This document shows, piece after piece, positions 1-12,228 of a stretch of 64,000 bases of DNA. The position numbers were made by a program, and so were the translations under genes. The stretch is from the NCBI GenBank assembly GCA_007644065.1, contig VJWN01000007.1, forward strand, positions 248,001 to 312,000, given 5' to 3'. The notes beneath the pieces are model-generated. The model had not been told where the DNA came from. It did not search any database and saw only the letters and a list, made by a program, of their open reading frames with translations. The number at the start of each line of letters is the position of its first letter. Within the stretch, counting starts at the first letter, position 1. The DNA comes from Margaritispora aquatica (Eukaryota > Ascomycota > Leotiomycetes > Helotiales > Discinellaceae).

Positions 1-10
1 CTGACAATAG

Positions 11-524
<514 letters not shown>

Positions 525-3212
525 GTGGCTCTACAGGCTCAATGAAAAATTTGTACGGATTGCTGCATAAAAGGCTTTGGATGAGCGTAGTGCAGTGAGT
601 GCACTTCGGTTTGTTTTTCATGATCAGCAGATGCGGAGCCTCGTTACTCTTCCGAGGACTCTTTTTCGGATCAGTTGGGTGTTGTCGACAAACCGTGGTT
701 GTCTGGATTGGAACATATGGAAACGAGGGAACGCAGGGTATGGTTGCATTGTTGTCGATGGGTTTTTCTGTACAGGTGCGATACATGATTTTCACGGAGC
801 AACGAAAGAAAGCATGGCAGGCCGTTTCTAGGTTTCTTCAAAGACACGCAACTTTTCTCTACACCCTGTATTGTAATTGATACCACGCACCTAGCACCCA
901 GCACCTAGCGTCTATGATAAGATGAACTGGATTAGAATGAGCTGTGTAGGTACCTACCAATGAAATAGACGATTCAATGCACTTTGGTTTTGTGATGTGT
1001 GGCATGTGGTGTGAACAAAGACTGTCAATTGACATTCTACGTACCTAACGAGAAGAACAACTCATAGGCGTATTGTTCACAATCCATCTGTTTGGTATGA
1101 CGAGCGAGCTGAATTGTTCAACCAGATCAGGTTGATGGTGGAATAAGTAGGTATTATTCAGCTTGTGTGTATCTAAGTAAGCTCGTATAGCTTCCTTGAA
1201 GGGACGTGGTAGGTGTGAGAGGAACCTAGAAGGAGGCGTCCAATATATAACATGTATGGATACCTACCTTAGATGACTGAATGGAATGGATAGTTGGCTA
1301 TGGTTCCTCGAGCGATTTGTCCAATACTTTCGTGATATTGGTAATACTTGGATCTATTTGTGAATGGTGCTTGGATGTCGCAGCTGAATCGCGTATGTAT
1401 GAGTGGCGAATATATGATATCTCGTGAGATCAAGGTAGACTTAAGGCAATATTGTGATGGGTGATTCGATGGGCTTATATTGAGTGAGGTAAGGCGAATC
1501 AGATGTGTAGAGTAGGAATCAATATATTGTATATTGGTTCTTGTATTGCGTATATATATATATATATCGATCGTTTCGATGAGACCAGTATCTATTTTAA
1601 TCCCTTCATGTTTGTATTGAAACACAGCAAACCACCCACCTCCACTTCACCTGATTCCCATTGATCCAGTCCAGTCCAAGGAGATGGATGGATGGAGACG
1701 AGACCAATCACGTGTCAAACCTATTTGCACTGGAATGCGAATCCATCGTGGTGAGAGGGGGGGGAATTATCCTTGTAGTATCGATCGATAGGAAGTGATT
1801 GGAGACACTCGACCCCTCGATTGGTTCAGTGGGAACTTTGTCTCGACTCGATTCGAATATCTTTTGATTCGACGGCAGCACGCGGCTTTGGCATCGGAGT
1901 ATTCTGTATTCGCTGGCCTTGCATTGCATCGCATCAATCACAGTCAAGTCAAGTTCAAGTCAAAGTCGGTCTGCTGCATCTACCCTACCTCTCCATAGGC
2001 TGAACCAACAAGTGAGCGAGCGACTGGGTTTGGGTTTTATTTTTTTTAAATCTTTTTTTTGTTGTTGATTACTGAATCGAATTGAAGCGGTCAAGAATCG
2101 AGCATTGGCTATCTATTTGCCATACTAACCTTATTGTTCGTACGGTATCCTTTTTGGGAGACGAACTGAGCGTTTATATCTCCGGATACTTACTTAGAGG
2201 GCTGAGGGTGAAGGAACATCGAAGCCGAGTACAGCACAACGTGGAGTGAAGTGAGAAACTAAGGTGACAATTGGGATCTGGTTTCCGCATACATATATAC
2301 GTACATACATACATATATACATATCGATCCATATCTTCCTATCCAGCCCAAAGGTACAAGACGAACCGAACCGAACCGCACCGCACCGCGGAGCAGAACA
2401 ACCAAACCAGACACCGGGTAGCTCCATACATAAAGAATCATATATCATATCCCCAAAGGCGGTTGCCCAGTGCCCACTACCCACTGCCCTGCCTGCTCCT
2501 CCTGCACGCCACATATTAGTAACGGACGAGACTCAGACTCGGACTCAGACTGAGACAGAGAACAGAACGCCAAAACGCAAACAGAGCGGATCTGCAGCAA
2601 GGCGACGCGAGGCAAGGCAAAGCGAAAAGCACGAAGACGTGGCGAGGCTAGAGTTGTGGATCGTTGGCCGGCATTATTATCTCTCATACTGTGCCCGGTC
2701 TATACCTACCGACTCGATTGAATTTGCTTGCTTGCAAAATACACGCATATATAAGTTACATACTTACGGGGCGCAATCGATACCGGCTTCGAGCATCACA
2801 GGCATTGGCAGTTGGTGGGGTTATTTCTGGGCGCCATATTGGATTGACTGACTGACTGACTGACTGACTGATCGGCTTGAACTTTCTGGTTTTCTGCGGA
2901 TTTGGAAAAAAGATATTGAATATTGGAGCTGGGCGCTGGAGTTGGACTCGAGATTGAGGAGGGCCTGATCACCGTTTTGCGAATTGCTTGGGCTTTTCGA
3001 TTCGATTCACTTTCGACAAGGCTGGCCTGTGGGGCGTGCAGTGATTCAATCCGACAATTCGAAATTCAGTGGTAGTGGGGTCATAATGTGTTAGAAGGAC
3101 TGGGCGACTTTTTGAAACATCACTTATTTTCTCGACCTTCAGCACAGAAATTCAATAGCATCTTCACATTGGGATCTGCGAGTAGGAAGGGACATCACGA
3201 CAAACAAGCAAG
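525..3212. other. Intergenic region between HOG1 and AVL9
   Basis: About 2.7 kb lie between the HOG1 stop and the AVL9 start. It holds the HOG1 3' region and a long AVL9 upstream region. There are TA-rich microsatellite patches near 1550-1570 and 2290-2330, and a GACT run at 2845-2871. Open frames here (for example 2264-2851) have simple-sequence composition and no recognisable domain. I see no gene. Confidence 0.6.
2845..2871. repeat. Tetranucleotide (TGAC)n microsatellite
   Basis: Nearly seven uninterrupted copies of TGAC are visible, about 340 bp upstream of the AVL9 start codon. The length probably varies between strains, which is inference. Confidence 0.9.
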
Positions 3213-5745
3213 ATGGAGACCATAGATCTGCAAGCGCCGGTGGTGAAGCTTGCGCCGACGAGCAATGGCAATGAGAGCGCGAGGAATGGGAGCGGTGTGG
3301 TGGGGAATGGCTTCGTGCCGCTGGTGACGGTGGTGGGGTTCCATCATGCTAGGTGAGTTGCCCTGCGGTTGTACGGGTATGGCGAATTGGGGACTGAGAG
3401 GCAGAGCTGATTGTGGTGTTTAGGGGCCCTGAGGTTGAGAATTGGTTTGGTGCGGAGGAGGGGACGGATCCTGCTGCTGATAATGAGTGGCCTCTTTTGC
3501 CGTTCATGGCTCTCAGTGATGGCGCGCATGCGTAGGTCATTCTCTGCCCGATTGGAATAAGGAAATAGTAAGGTTTTGATGCTAACTACTTCCTCAACAG
3601 AAGCACAGAAGACTTCTCATACTTCACCCTCCTCCGCCCCGCGCGCGATAATCTGCCTGCGACCTCCCTCTTTGGCATCTCTTGCACACGACAACTAAAC
3701 TCTACTGAGCTCCTTAACCGACCTGCAGACGTGACCCGCTCGACGGTCCAGAAAGCAGTAGTGGTGATCGCAGACTCACCGCAGTTCTTCGGCATGCTAA
3801 GGGAGCGATTGAGCGTAGTGACCACGGCGTGGTTTGCACAGAAAGAGTTCACGGACACGGAGATTCTGAGGCGGTTCCAGGAGAGTCTGCAAGAGGAGAA
3901 GGAGAGGGGCGAGGGTCAGGCTGAGGAGGATAGGGAGGAGTATTTGGGCATGAGTTTGAGGGAATTGGTCAGGGAGTTTAAGAGCCAGACTTTGGTTCTG
4001 TTTAAATGCTGTCTTTTGCAGCCGAAGGTTGGTTGGGTGCTTGGGATGTGGTGGATGTTTGGCTGACAGGTGTAGATGCTTTTCTTTGGCTCGAGGTGCG
4101 AGAGGTTGTGCATGATGCAATTCTCGCTCATCTCACTCATCCCGGGCTTGATTCGCAATTTGCAGGATTGTGCTGATCCGGAATTGGATCAGTATGAGCG
4201 ACATTTGACGAAACCTACGAGCTTGAAGACAAGTGATAGGAGCTCGTTACTTCTGTACATGGGCTTACCTTTGCAGATCTTCGGAAAGGTGAGCAGCACT
4301 TTACTCGCTTGATTAGCTTATGTTGCAGCATAGACCCAATTACTGACTTCACGCAGGGTAGCTTGTTTGGTCCATATACTCCCCTTCAGCAATTGGATAT
4401 CCTAGCCGACTACGGTACAAAGTCATATATCGTGGGCTCAACCAATTCTCTACTATTACAGCAAAAAGACCGATATAGCGATATCCTAATCAACTTAGAC
4501 AGCACGACCATTAATATCACCTCTAGCTCCCTCAGATCAGCACTCACACTTTCCGTTGCTGATAGGCGGTGGATCGACTTCATTACACAATCCGTAAACG
4601 ATACCTGGGATGAGTCGAATCCAGGTCGACCTAGCACTATGGGATATGTCGGCTCAGAAGAGTTCATCCGACTTCAATTCGAAGAATACCTCCTCTCACT
4701 CATCTCAGCAGTAAAATGCCATAACTACATGAAGCACCATGCAAATAACCCACGCATAATGTTACCACAAGTCGAAGGCGACCCATCGAATGATTTTGGT
4801 GTCGAATGGATAGAAGCCTGGACGCGCTCAGAAAACTACCGAATTTGGGACCGCAACACAGATAGCCATCTCTTCGATATTGTGGAGCCTAAGCACCCGT
4901 GTGCGGGCGGTCTGACAGTTGACGACGTGCAGAGACGAGTCATGGAACAGGTCAAGGAATTCCACCTCGATGAGCGGTTTGCAACCGGAAAGGAAGTCCT
5001 AGGCCGGAATCTGCAGGCGGGCAAGGAGAAAGCGAGCACAGTATTCAACAAGCTCTATGCGGATATGGAAGCGCTCCGGGAAGCCCAACGGCGGAAACAC
5101 GAAGAAGCCAAGCGAGAAGCAGAGAAGAACGGCACCGCTATGCCAGGAAGTCCTGGTCATGCACCAGACCTGAGCGGTGCGAAGCAGACTGTTCAGAGCG
5201 TAGGCAGTAAAGCAGGAGCATACATCGGCAGTTGGGGCAGCTGGATGGGTGAGAAGCGCAAAGCGGGCTGGGGGCGAAGCGCGCCGCAAGCTCAAGTTCC
5301 ACCACCTCAACCACCACGACCGAAGGAGAACGTGATACCCAGGCGCGAAGTGCCAAAGTCGAGCTCAGAGTCAAGACCCATGAGCCAGGAGAGCTACACG
5401 GAAAGCATGTTCGATGCCGACTCGCTGCATTCGCCACAGCCGCATTCGCGGTCGCTGTCTGGGTCGACGGAACTGAAACCCGTGGATGTCACGAAAAGGG
5501 CGAGGGGGAACTCGGTGTCGGTGCCACATCCGAGTATTTTTAAAGAGGAGATCGATGATGGACCTAGTAAGCCGCCTGTTTTGCCACTGGATGGTGGTAG
5601 CGTGGCAGTAGTGGATGAGAGTGCGAGGCAATGGGGTGAAGTTGCTGGGCCTGACAAAGGGGAGGTGGATAGGATAGCGAGGGAGAGGTCGAGTGCTGTT
5701 GCTGAGGCGGTGGAAGCTGCTGCGAGGACGCCGATTTCACCATAG
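3213..5745 (+). CDS. AVL9: AVL9-like DENN-domain protein of the late secretory pathway
   Basis: Five exons, 3213-3352, 3424-3531, 3601-4027, 4076-4288 and 4357-5745, give a 758-residue protein. Residues 40-56 read VVGFHHARGPEVENWFG, the hallmark start of the AVL9/DENND6-like fold. A second conserved block MLFFGSRCERLCMMQFSLIS is encoded by exon 4, followed by SLFGPYTPLQQLDILADYGT in exon 5. The last third is a charged, Ser/Pro-rich tail without clear domains. Yeast AVL9 acts in exocytic transport from the Golgi, and DENN proteins usually act on Rab or Arf GTPases; the role here is inferred from that family. The fourth exon opens at a TAG acceptor (4073-4075) because the upstream CAG would bring a stop into frame. 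Confidence 0.9.
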
Positions 5746-7553
5746 GATTGAAAGGCATTTGGCACCGTGGCCGTATCTACATGACCTGATGCCAGCCGAT
5801 GGGGAATTATCGAAGAAATGTATAGAACACCTCTATTTGCGAGTTAAGCTGGGAGGACACACTCGTATGCCTGACTTGAGTGAGTGAGAAGGAAGGGAAC
5901 TTAAGAGAGTGCTGGACATGGACATGGAGACATGGATGGGGGTTTGTGTCGTCGATTGCAGGTTTCAGCGAAGCATATAGTACCTTAATTGCATGGGACT
6001 TGGGGATTTGATGGGGGTTTTTTTTTACTGTACTTACTCGTTGGCGTTTGTGGTGTTTAGTTTGTCTACTCTACTACAGTTCCTGACAGACTGGATACTT
6101 GGGTACCTAAGGTATAGATGGATGGATTGATGGCTGTGAAAGTGAAAGTTGAAGTTGAAGTGTTGCAATGAACGAACGAATGGATGAATGAATAAATGAA
6201 TGGATTCAAATACAGCTTTAGCTGCTTATGTTGATAAGTGCCTTCAAATTGTGTTTCAAACATGAGTAAGTAAGTGGTGTCTTCCGACCCCTTCAGGCAG
6301 TGGTTTTAATATGGATTGCACCAGACACGTGACGAGCTAACCGAAAGTATGACCAAAAATGGTCAAAAAATGCAAAAAAAATACATACAACAGTAGGTAT
6401 TCGCTGGTGGTCACCCACCCAACTACTAATCTACCGATCTGAGGCTTGTGTATGGCAGAGCGGACGGGATGCCCAATTCTCCTCAGTCTATGGTCGTATG
6501 TGACAACAAACCTGTTGTGTAGATACATATATCTCGGGGCTGAGAACTGAGATCCAGTCATTGGTTCTTTGGATCTCAGCTGAGGCAATGAGTGCGTGGG
6601 CATGGCTGTGGCTCTTTGCGACCTGCAGAATGAGTCACACTAGAGTATCAGCGCTTCGCTCGAAGGCACAATTACCTTGGCAGGTACGAGAACGAACATT
6701 CTGCCGCAATAATTCCCCAAACCAAATATCGCCGACATTACCGACTAGGATTCAATGATCCCTTTCTCTTTCAGCAAGTTGCTTCATGCCTTTTTTGGAG
6801 CAGTGCCTCCTTCCTACCTGCTAATACGCAAGTTCCTCCCTTCCACGCAAACGTACGTAATATCAGCACCAATTCCACGCGAAAGAAAAAATCGGTTTGC
6901 TTGCAAGCCTCGCCAGCAAAGTCGTTAGGCGAGAGTAAAGATTGAAGAATTAGGAATCCAGAGCTTCTGGTATTCTGGTTCAACTGACCTACGACAGTTT
7001 CAACGCAAAAATAATAGAACTACTATTCCAAACACACTAATCACGTATCTAACCGTTTCTGTTTCTGGTCTATAGTCTCTCTACAAGAGCCTTTGTGAGG
7101 ACGCTTTCATCATGCGACGACAATATAGCTTCTCTATCATAACTTCATTTCACTACACATTTTCTTTGCCTTGACGATATTCTTTTGATTTGAAACTTAA
7201 GAAGATTTAACAATAGTTGATAAATATACTTTGCAGGTACCTTTAAAAAGTACGAATTGAAAGGCGGAGCCATTTCATGGAAGACAGCCTCATGGGCTCA
7301 GAACGCCAGAAATTTGCCCAGCTTTGGTTGGTATCGACGCAACTGCGCCCCCCACCCTCTCCTACAGGAAGTGCGCGACCATGCTGCCTGGTGGCTCTTA
7401 AACAGTCTCTGCCAGCCTTAATTTTTTTGTCTTTTTTTTCATCTTCGCATTGCTCTACATTCAGTATGAGTAGCATACTGCAAGCCTAGTTGACTGGCTT
7501 CGTTTCACTTCTTCATTTTTGACGGATTCCTCGCAGAGTTTCATTTACCCAAG
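5746..7553. other. Intergenic region containing the left copy of a 34-bp direct repeat
   Basis: About 1.8 kb without a supported gene. It holds the AVL9 3' region with degenerate GAAT-type repeats near 6170-6205. It also holds the left copy of an exact 34-bp repeat (6471-6504), and a moderately AT-rich stretch up to the next start codon with pyrimidine-rich runs at 7420-7530. Short open frames here show no domain. Confidence 0.6.
6471..6504 (+). repeat. 34-bp direct repeat, left copy
   Basis: This copy is identical over 34 bases to 9515-9548, in the same orientation. Flanking bases on both sides differ, so the identity stops sharply. The two copies bound about 3.04 kb that contains one gene. 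Confidence 0.9.
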
Positions 7554-9285
7554 ATGTATACTTGCCCTGTCAGACCGAACTGTACGATTCCCAATGATGG
7601 AATCATCCCATTTGATGCAGATCCTGATATCGATGGCATCGGGGTGAGTACCCTTCGCGATATTATGTGTCCTGAGTATATCTAACAGAAGTAAAGTTTA
7701 TTGCCGCCATCTCCACCACGGCATGGCTAACTGTTGTTGTCCTTACCGCCATCTATTTCACTTCTGATCCTGGTACATTCGATAATTTTGGATTCTGCAG
7801 ACTTGATAAATCAATTGTTGGTGCCTTTCAGACACATAGCAGGAAAATTGCTATACGATTCACCAGTAGAACAAAAGAAAAATTCTACAAATCTCTACAA
7901 AAGGCTATATTGATCTTGAGCGACCAGCAGCTCCTCGCCGGCACGGGAATGGCAATAGTGGGACTCATAAAACACTGTGAGATTACACAGTACCACTTCA
8001 ATACTGTGATAAATCTTGTTCTGGTAGCTTCGATCGCCCATGCCATGACATTCAGTTTTGTAGAGGACTATATTCACCAGAATAGCTTCTTCCGGATTTG
8101 GAGGGCGCTTGCCATGTTGTTGCTTGGGGCATTTTGCTTTGGCATACTGATTGTCACTGGAAATATAAACTGGCTTTCGGTATATGGGCTCCCAGCACAA
8201 TGTGGTTACGATAACCTCAAAGATGGATTTGGCCCACCGGCAACAACATCGTTGGGACTGTTGTACTGGTTCATCATTCGAGGATATGCATATAGCTTTA
8301 CAGTACTTATTCCTGCTTCTGAGAGACTCAAGAAACTTAGTGCTGCCTTGAGCTCAAGCTTTTGGCTGGCACAGATTTGCAAATATCTATCTATTGTGTC
8401 CTATTATTTAGATTTACACTTGGAGAAGTGCCGGAAGACAACGCCTCTGAAGTCAGAACTACCGGCTGTCTCATCGAAACATCCGTATCTTCAAAGAAGG
8501 ATGTATCAGATAAGGCATACAGCATGGTACTTTGCCTCGCTCGTTATCAAACTGCTACATGCATTGGTGTATGGCATTGGACAAGTCTGGTCTTCCTATG
8601 GCTTCGCCCTCTACTGGACTTGCGCCACTTTCCTAGCAAGTGCTAGCACTGTCGCATCATATCGGAACGAAGCAGCTGGGAACGGAATGCAAGGAAGTGA
8701 GAACAAGTGGGGGTACGGTCAATTGTTGAGTGTCTTGATGCTGGCTCAACCAATCGCTGCACTTATTGAAACCTTTTTTGGTAATCTTCAAATGACTCAT
8801 ACTTTAAAAATTCTAGCTAATAATATCCAGATAGTCCAGCCCCAGAAGATTCCGATGAAGCTTCTGTTACTTCTTCGCAAGAAACTGAGGAACCGAGCAG
8901 CACTCCTGGAAATGACACTGATGGAAACTCCATTGAAGTCAGAGACCGACATAGGATTGGAAATTCAGACCTAGCGACGCTGAATAAAGAGGACACCGTT
9001 GACTCAGAGCAGCCAATTCACAACAGTAGTCGGCAGCAGAATGAAGTTACTCGTCTCGTTTCTCTAGCGCTATTGGAAAAAGAAAGCGATGCCACGACCA
9101 AGACGTATAACCCTCCAATACAGGGACCGCTATCGAGACATTCGACTGCAAGCTTAAAGGAAAAACAACATTTATTATATACACAAGAAATGGAGAAGAA
9201 GTTATGGGCTAGTCACGTTTTTGGATTTTATCTCGTGGTTATCTTGGGATTACTTAGCGCGGTTATTATTTTGTATGGTATTTAG
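7554..9285 (+). CDS. Polytopic membrane protein, unknown function
   Basis: Three exons, 7554-7643, 7697-8780 and 8831-9285, give 542 residues. The N-terminus reads MYTCPVRPNCTIPNDGII, with a short cysteine motif ahead of the first membrane segment (IAAISTTAWLTVVVLTAIYF). Several further hydrophobic spans follow between about residues 125 and 390. A long polar region rich in Ser, Thr and acidic residues comes next, and a final membrane segment (FYLVVILGLLSAVIILYG) ends the protein. I recall similar lineage-expanded membrane proteins in filamentous ascomycetes but cannot name a family or function. The second intron (8781-8830) is needed: reading through it gives an unrelated tail, whereas splicing joins to an open frame ending in a membrane helix. 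The gene sits alone between two 34-bp direct repeats. Confidence 0.75.
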
Positions 9286-9514
9286 AACTAGTATTATATA
9301 TTACAACTATTCTTATACTAGTGTACTATTATATAGGCTGCTTTAATTCATTATTAATAGGACAGATATTGAAGTATAAGGGCCGATAACCCGGATTTAG
9401 ATTCTCGGATCTAGGAGCTCGGGAAAATATAATATCGTGGCTCGCAGTAAAGGTTTGACTTAGATCATTAATGATAACGATCTAATGCTAGAGTAACCCG
9501 AGATTGTTGAAATA

Positions 9515-9548
9515 GCCCAATTCTCCTCAGTCTATGGTCGTATGTGAC
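9515..9548 (+). repeat. 34-bp direct repeat, right copy
   Basis: Exact match to 6471-6504, as described there. It lies about 230 bp after the stop of the membrane-protein gene. Confidence 0.9.
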
Positions 9549-10225
9549 TGCTTTGTTGTTTTTCAGAAATATGAAGCATGTGGAATTTTGGGGGTGGGGG
9601 GGAGTTCTCGCTTAGGTGACCCTCCTGGCTTTGGTTGGATGTCTGGTGGGAGGATGGGAGATGAGGTGAGATGGGAGAGGAGGTGAGGTATATCCACGCT
9701 CTGAAGACTGTGGAGAAGTGTGGTAATAAAAGGAGAAGTTAGGTTTGGGGGCTTACTCGTGTGTCGTGTCTGTATATGTTGGTGGTGGCTTGAAGTGAGA
9801 TGTAGTCTTACAAGCGAGGCCGGCCAAATTCATCTTCGACAATTGCTAAAAAATACCTCTTTCGGGTATTCCATTGGCGCATTTATTCGATGTGTATGAC
9901 AATTGAGTACACTCCAAGGCGTTATGTCCCAGGTTATATTTAGGTATTTCCGACTTCGTCGATGTGGATATTTTGGCTGCCTCTAACTAGGGAGAGAGGT
10001 ACTCAATCACTCACTAACTAGCTCATCTGGGTTGGATGAACTTCGATACCGGATTTTCGGTTGGATGGGAAGTAAAAGCAAGAGCAGAGGGAAAGGTCAA
10101 GCAAAGGATGGTAGATCTGTCGAGAAGCTGAAGTTTCAGGCAAGTACCACCAGCTTTAGTTACAAGTACGCATGTTTAGCTGTAACACGTTCATTTGGGT
10201 ATTTCAGTAAAGTGCCTCGCGGATG

Positions 10226-10283
10226 TTATTATACATTGTGTCCAAGGATATTTGGACCAAAAAGACATAGTATTTGAGTTGAA
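10226..10283. repeat. 3' flank shared with secreted-family copy C
   Basis: By eye this stretch matches 61131-61189 at roughly four bases in five, with a shared core of AAAAGACATAG. It lies 87 bases downstream of the copy A stop, on the gene's 3' side. The matching stretch lies 66 bases downstream of the family-frame stop of copy C. This suggests that 3' untranslated sequence was duplicated with the gene. Confidence 0.6.
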
Positions 10284-10370
10284 GCAAAGCTGATCCATCC
10301 AAATTCGCACGATCAAATACAATCGAGTTATCACCTCTTCTCTTCCATCGCTTCATCTCTGAGTCAACTC

Positions 10371-11045
10371 TCAATCATAACAACCGCAAGTCATCATTAT
10401 CGATCTCCCTCCAATCGCAGACAGACAGGAGGGAAAGGAAGTAAGATAGAGACCATTGATACTAGGGGTCGAACAATTGTCGTCGGGAAAGCTGGTGATA
10501 TAACAGTCTGAGAGGTCATCATCTCCCGTGCCGCCTCGGCACTGCGTCCCCGGCGTGAAATCACCGAGAGATAGGCCGTCAAAGGCTACACTCAAGCAGG
10601 TATCTTCGATAGCGGTGACTTCGGGGCTAGACACTCCGCACCGATCGTCGTTAAAGGGTCGTACCATGAGCCTGGCCGGTCTGATAGCAGGCAGTGGAGG
10701 AGGGGCGGCTGATGTGGTGGGGATGGCGGATGTGGTGGCGATGGCTGATGTAGTAGCGATGGCTGATGTGGTGGCGATGGTGGGTTCAGAGCAGCTTGGG
10801 GCGATGGTGATACTGCGTAGGAGGTGGAGATTGTTAGCTAGGAATACTCGAGAGAGATTGAAGTGGTAGATAGATATCGAGAGCGCTTACGTGGATGCAG
10901 TGGCTGTTTCGGTGATCGTCACAACTGATGTAGATATAGACACAGAGGCTGTGGTGAAGATTGTCACCACCGAAATCGAAACACTCGCCGAGCAAGCGTA
11001 GGTAGTAGCCACAAGAAGGAAAGAGGGGAGGATTGAAATTTTCAT
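10371..11045 (-). CDS. Small secreted Thr/Ser-rich protein, family copy A
   Basis: On the minus strand, exons 11045-10891 and 10812-10371 join through a 78-nt intron to an intact 198-residue frame. Residues 1 to about 17 (MKISILPSFLLVATTYA) form a signal peptide. A Val/Ser/Thr-rich stretch follows (SISVVTIFTTASVSISTSVV), then a short tandem TTSAIA-type repeat. The C-terminal domain has cysteines at DRC, DTC, TQC, SDC, DNC, PSC and TCGC. Copies B (58029-58871) and C (61256-62210) share the signal peptide, the Ser/Thr stretch, the intron position and the C-terminal block. Unlike them, copy A lacks the N-terminal cysteine-rich domain. Function is unknown; an apoplastic or cell-surface role is inference. 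It is the only copy of the three with an uninterrupted frame. Confidence 0.78.
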
Positions 11046-12228
11046 CCTGAAGGAGTGGATTAAGAGATAATACAAGATAGGTGTGCAGTGATGAGATGGT
11101 AACAGAAATGACACTGTTCTTTTGGTAGAGACAATAGGAATCGAAAAGAAAAGAAACATCGAATTTGGTTTTTGAGACCGTGAAGAGCGATTGATGTCTC
11201 AGATAAGATCTATACATTCCATGATGGAAATTGATATGATCCATTATTTACGAGCAGGTATTCGTATCTTGTCATATGTCTCTTGTCCGAACCAAGCTCC
11301 CGCTTTACTGCGACCGTTAGTGGGCCAGGGGTCAAATTTCGGACTTCAGACCTGTGAGCTGGAATGCATATAATGAAAGGGTTTGTGAGAGTAAAGCAAA
11401 CAAGGCAGAGAAATGATAGGGGTTTGATGGACTAAGCACTTGCTCAGTGGTCATCCAAGCTTGTTAAAGGTCGACTTGAACTATCACTAGATGTGTTTGC
11501 AAGTATGTTGATGCTAATACGTCGATGAGTTAAGCTACCAGAGTTGGAAAATAAAAGAAGAGAAGAGAGGGAGACAGAGATTGAGACAGCTAAGTTATAT
11601 GTTTCAGCAGCATACCCAACCTTAAAGGTAGCGATAATCACATGATCTGCCCAGCTAGGGGTTCCGGCCAAACTTAAGGTAAAAACAAAAGAATGGCCCG
11701 TCGGACCTCTTTGTAAGTCTCTGGTTTTAACGAGACGACTGTGGTACACAATCATTACCGGTACAAGATCCTTTCTTTTTCCAAGGTCTCGGGTTAAAGG
11801 GAATTTCCACTAGGGCCTGCCAATAGCGACTCGTTCATCCCTTGAGACATGCTCCAGTGATCTCTCCGTATACTGGAGACTCACTCTCTTGCAACTCGCC
11901 AACAAATCATTTCATAAGACAGTGTTGTGATTGTTGTCTTCAAGAAAGCACCTGTCATTTCCGACCTTATATGAGACAAGTTTGTGGATGAGCCCTTTGG
12001 TCGCCAAGCCCTCGTACCTTTGTACCTTTGGTTGTCCATCACATGACTTGAGACAATAAGGTACCTCCCTTCTTACAATGACATTCAGAACACTAACTTC
12101 TCACAAGCAGGATTCGAAAGGCTAAAAGTGAGAAATCGTGTTCTTTCACTAGAATAGATTGAAATACCATATCCTTTGCAGTCTCCGCGTGATACTCCAA
12201 TCAAAAGTATAAATATAACTTGCTAATC
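11046..12228. other. Intergenic region upstream of copy A
   Basis: It holds the promoter side of copy A. A conserved leader (CTCAATCCACTCCTTAAAAATG-like on the minus strand) matches the leader of copy B. The rest has no credible gene. Scattered weak similarity to the upstream flank of copy C (around 62440-62560) suggests the duplication extended here, but it is too diverged for firm limits. Confidence 0.45.

Larger units (their letters stand above)
9286..10370. other. Intergenic region containing the right copy of the 34-bp repeat
   Basis: An AT-rich stretch follows the membrane-protein stop (9290-9360). The right 34-bp repeat lies at 9515-9548 and G-rich sequence at 9590-9720. The stretch 10226-10283 resembles sequence beside secreted-family copy C. 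An 81-residue open frame at 10032-10277 has no support as a gene because it overlaps this homologous non-coding flank. Confidence 0.55.

Noticed and set aside
2264..2851. 195-residue plus-strand open frame with start-like codon
   Set aside because: Composition is microsatellite-derived (Ile/Tyr/Thr repeats, then Arg/Gln/Thr), with no domain, and it sits in a promoter-like region.
10032..10277. 81-residue basic open frame
   Set aside because: It overlaps the non-coding flank shared with copy C, where the same frame is not kept.
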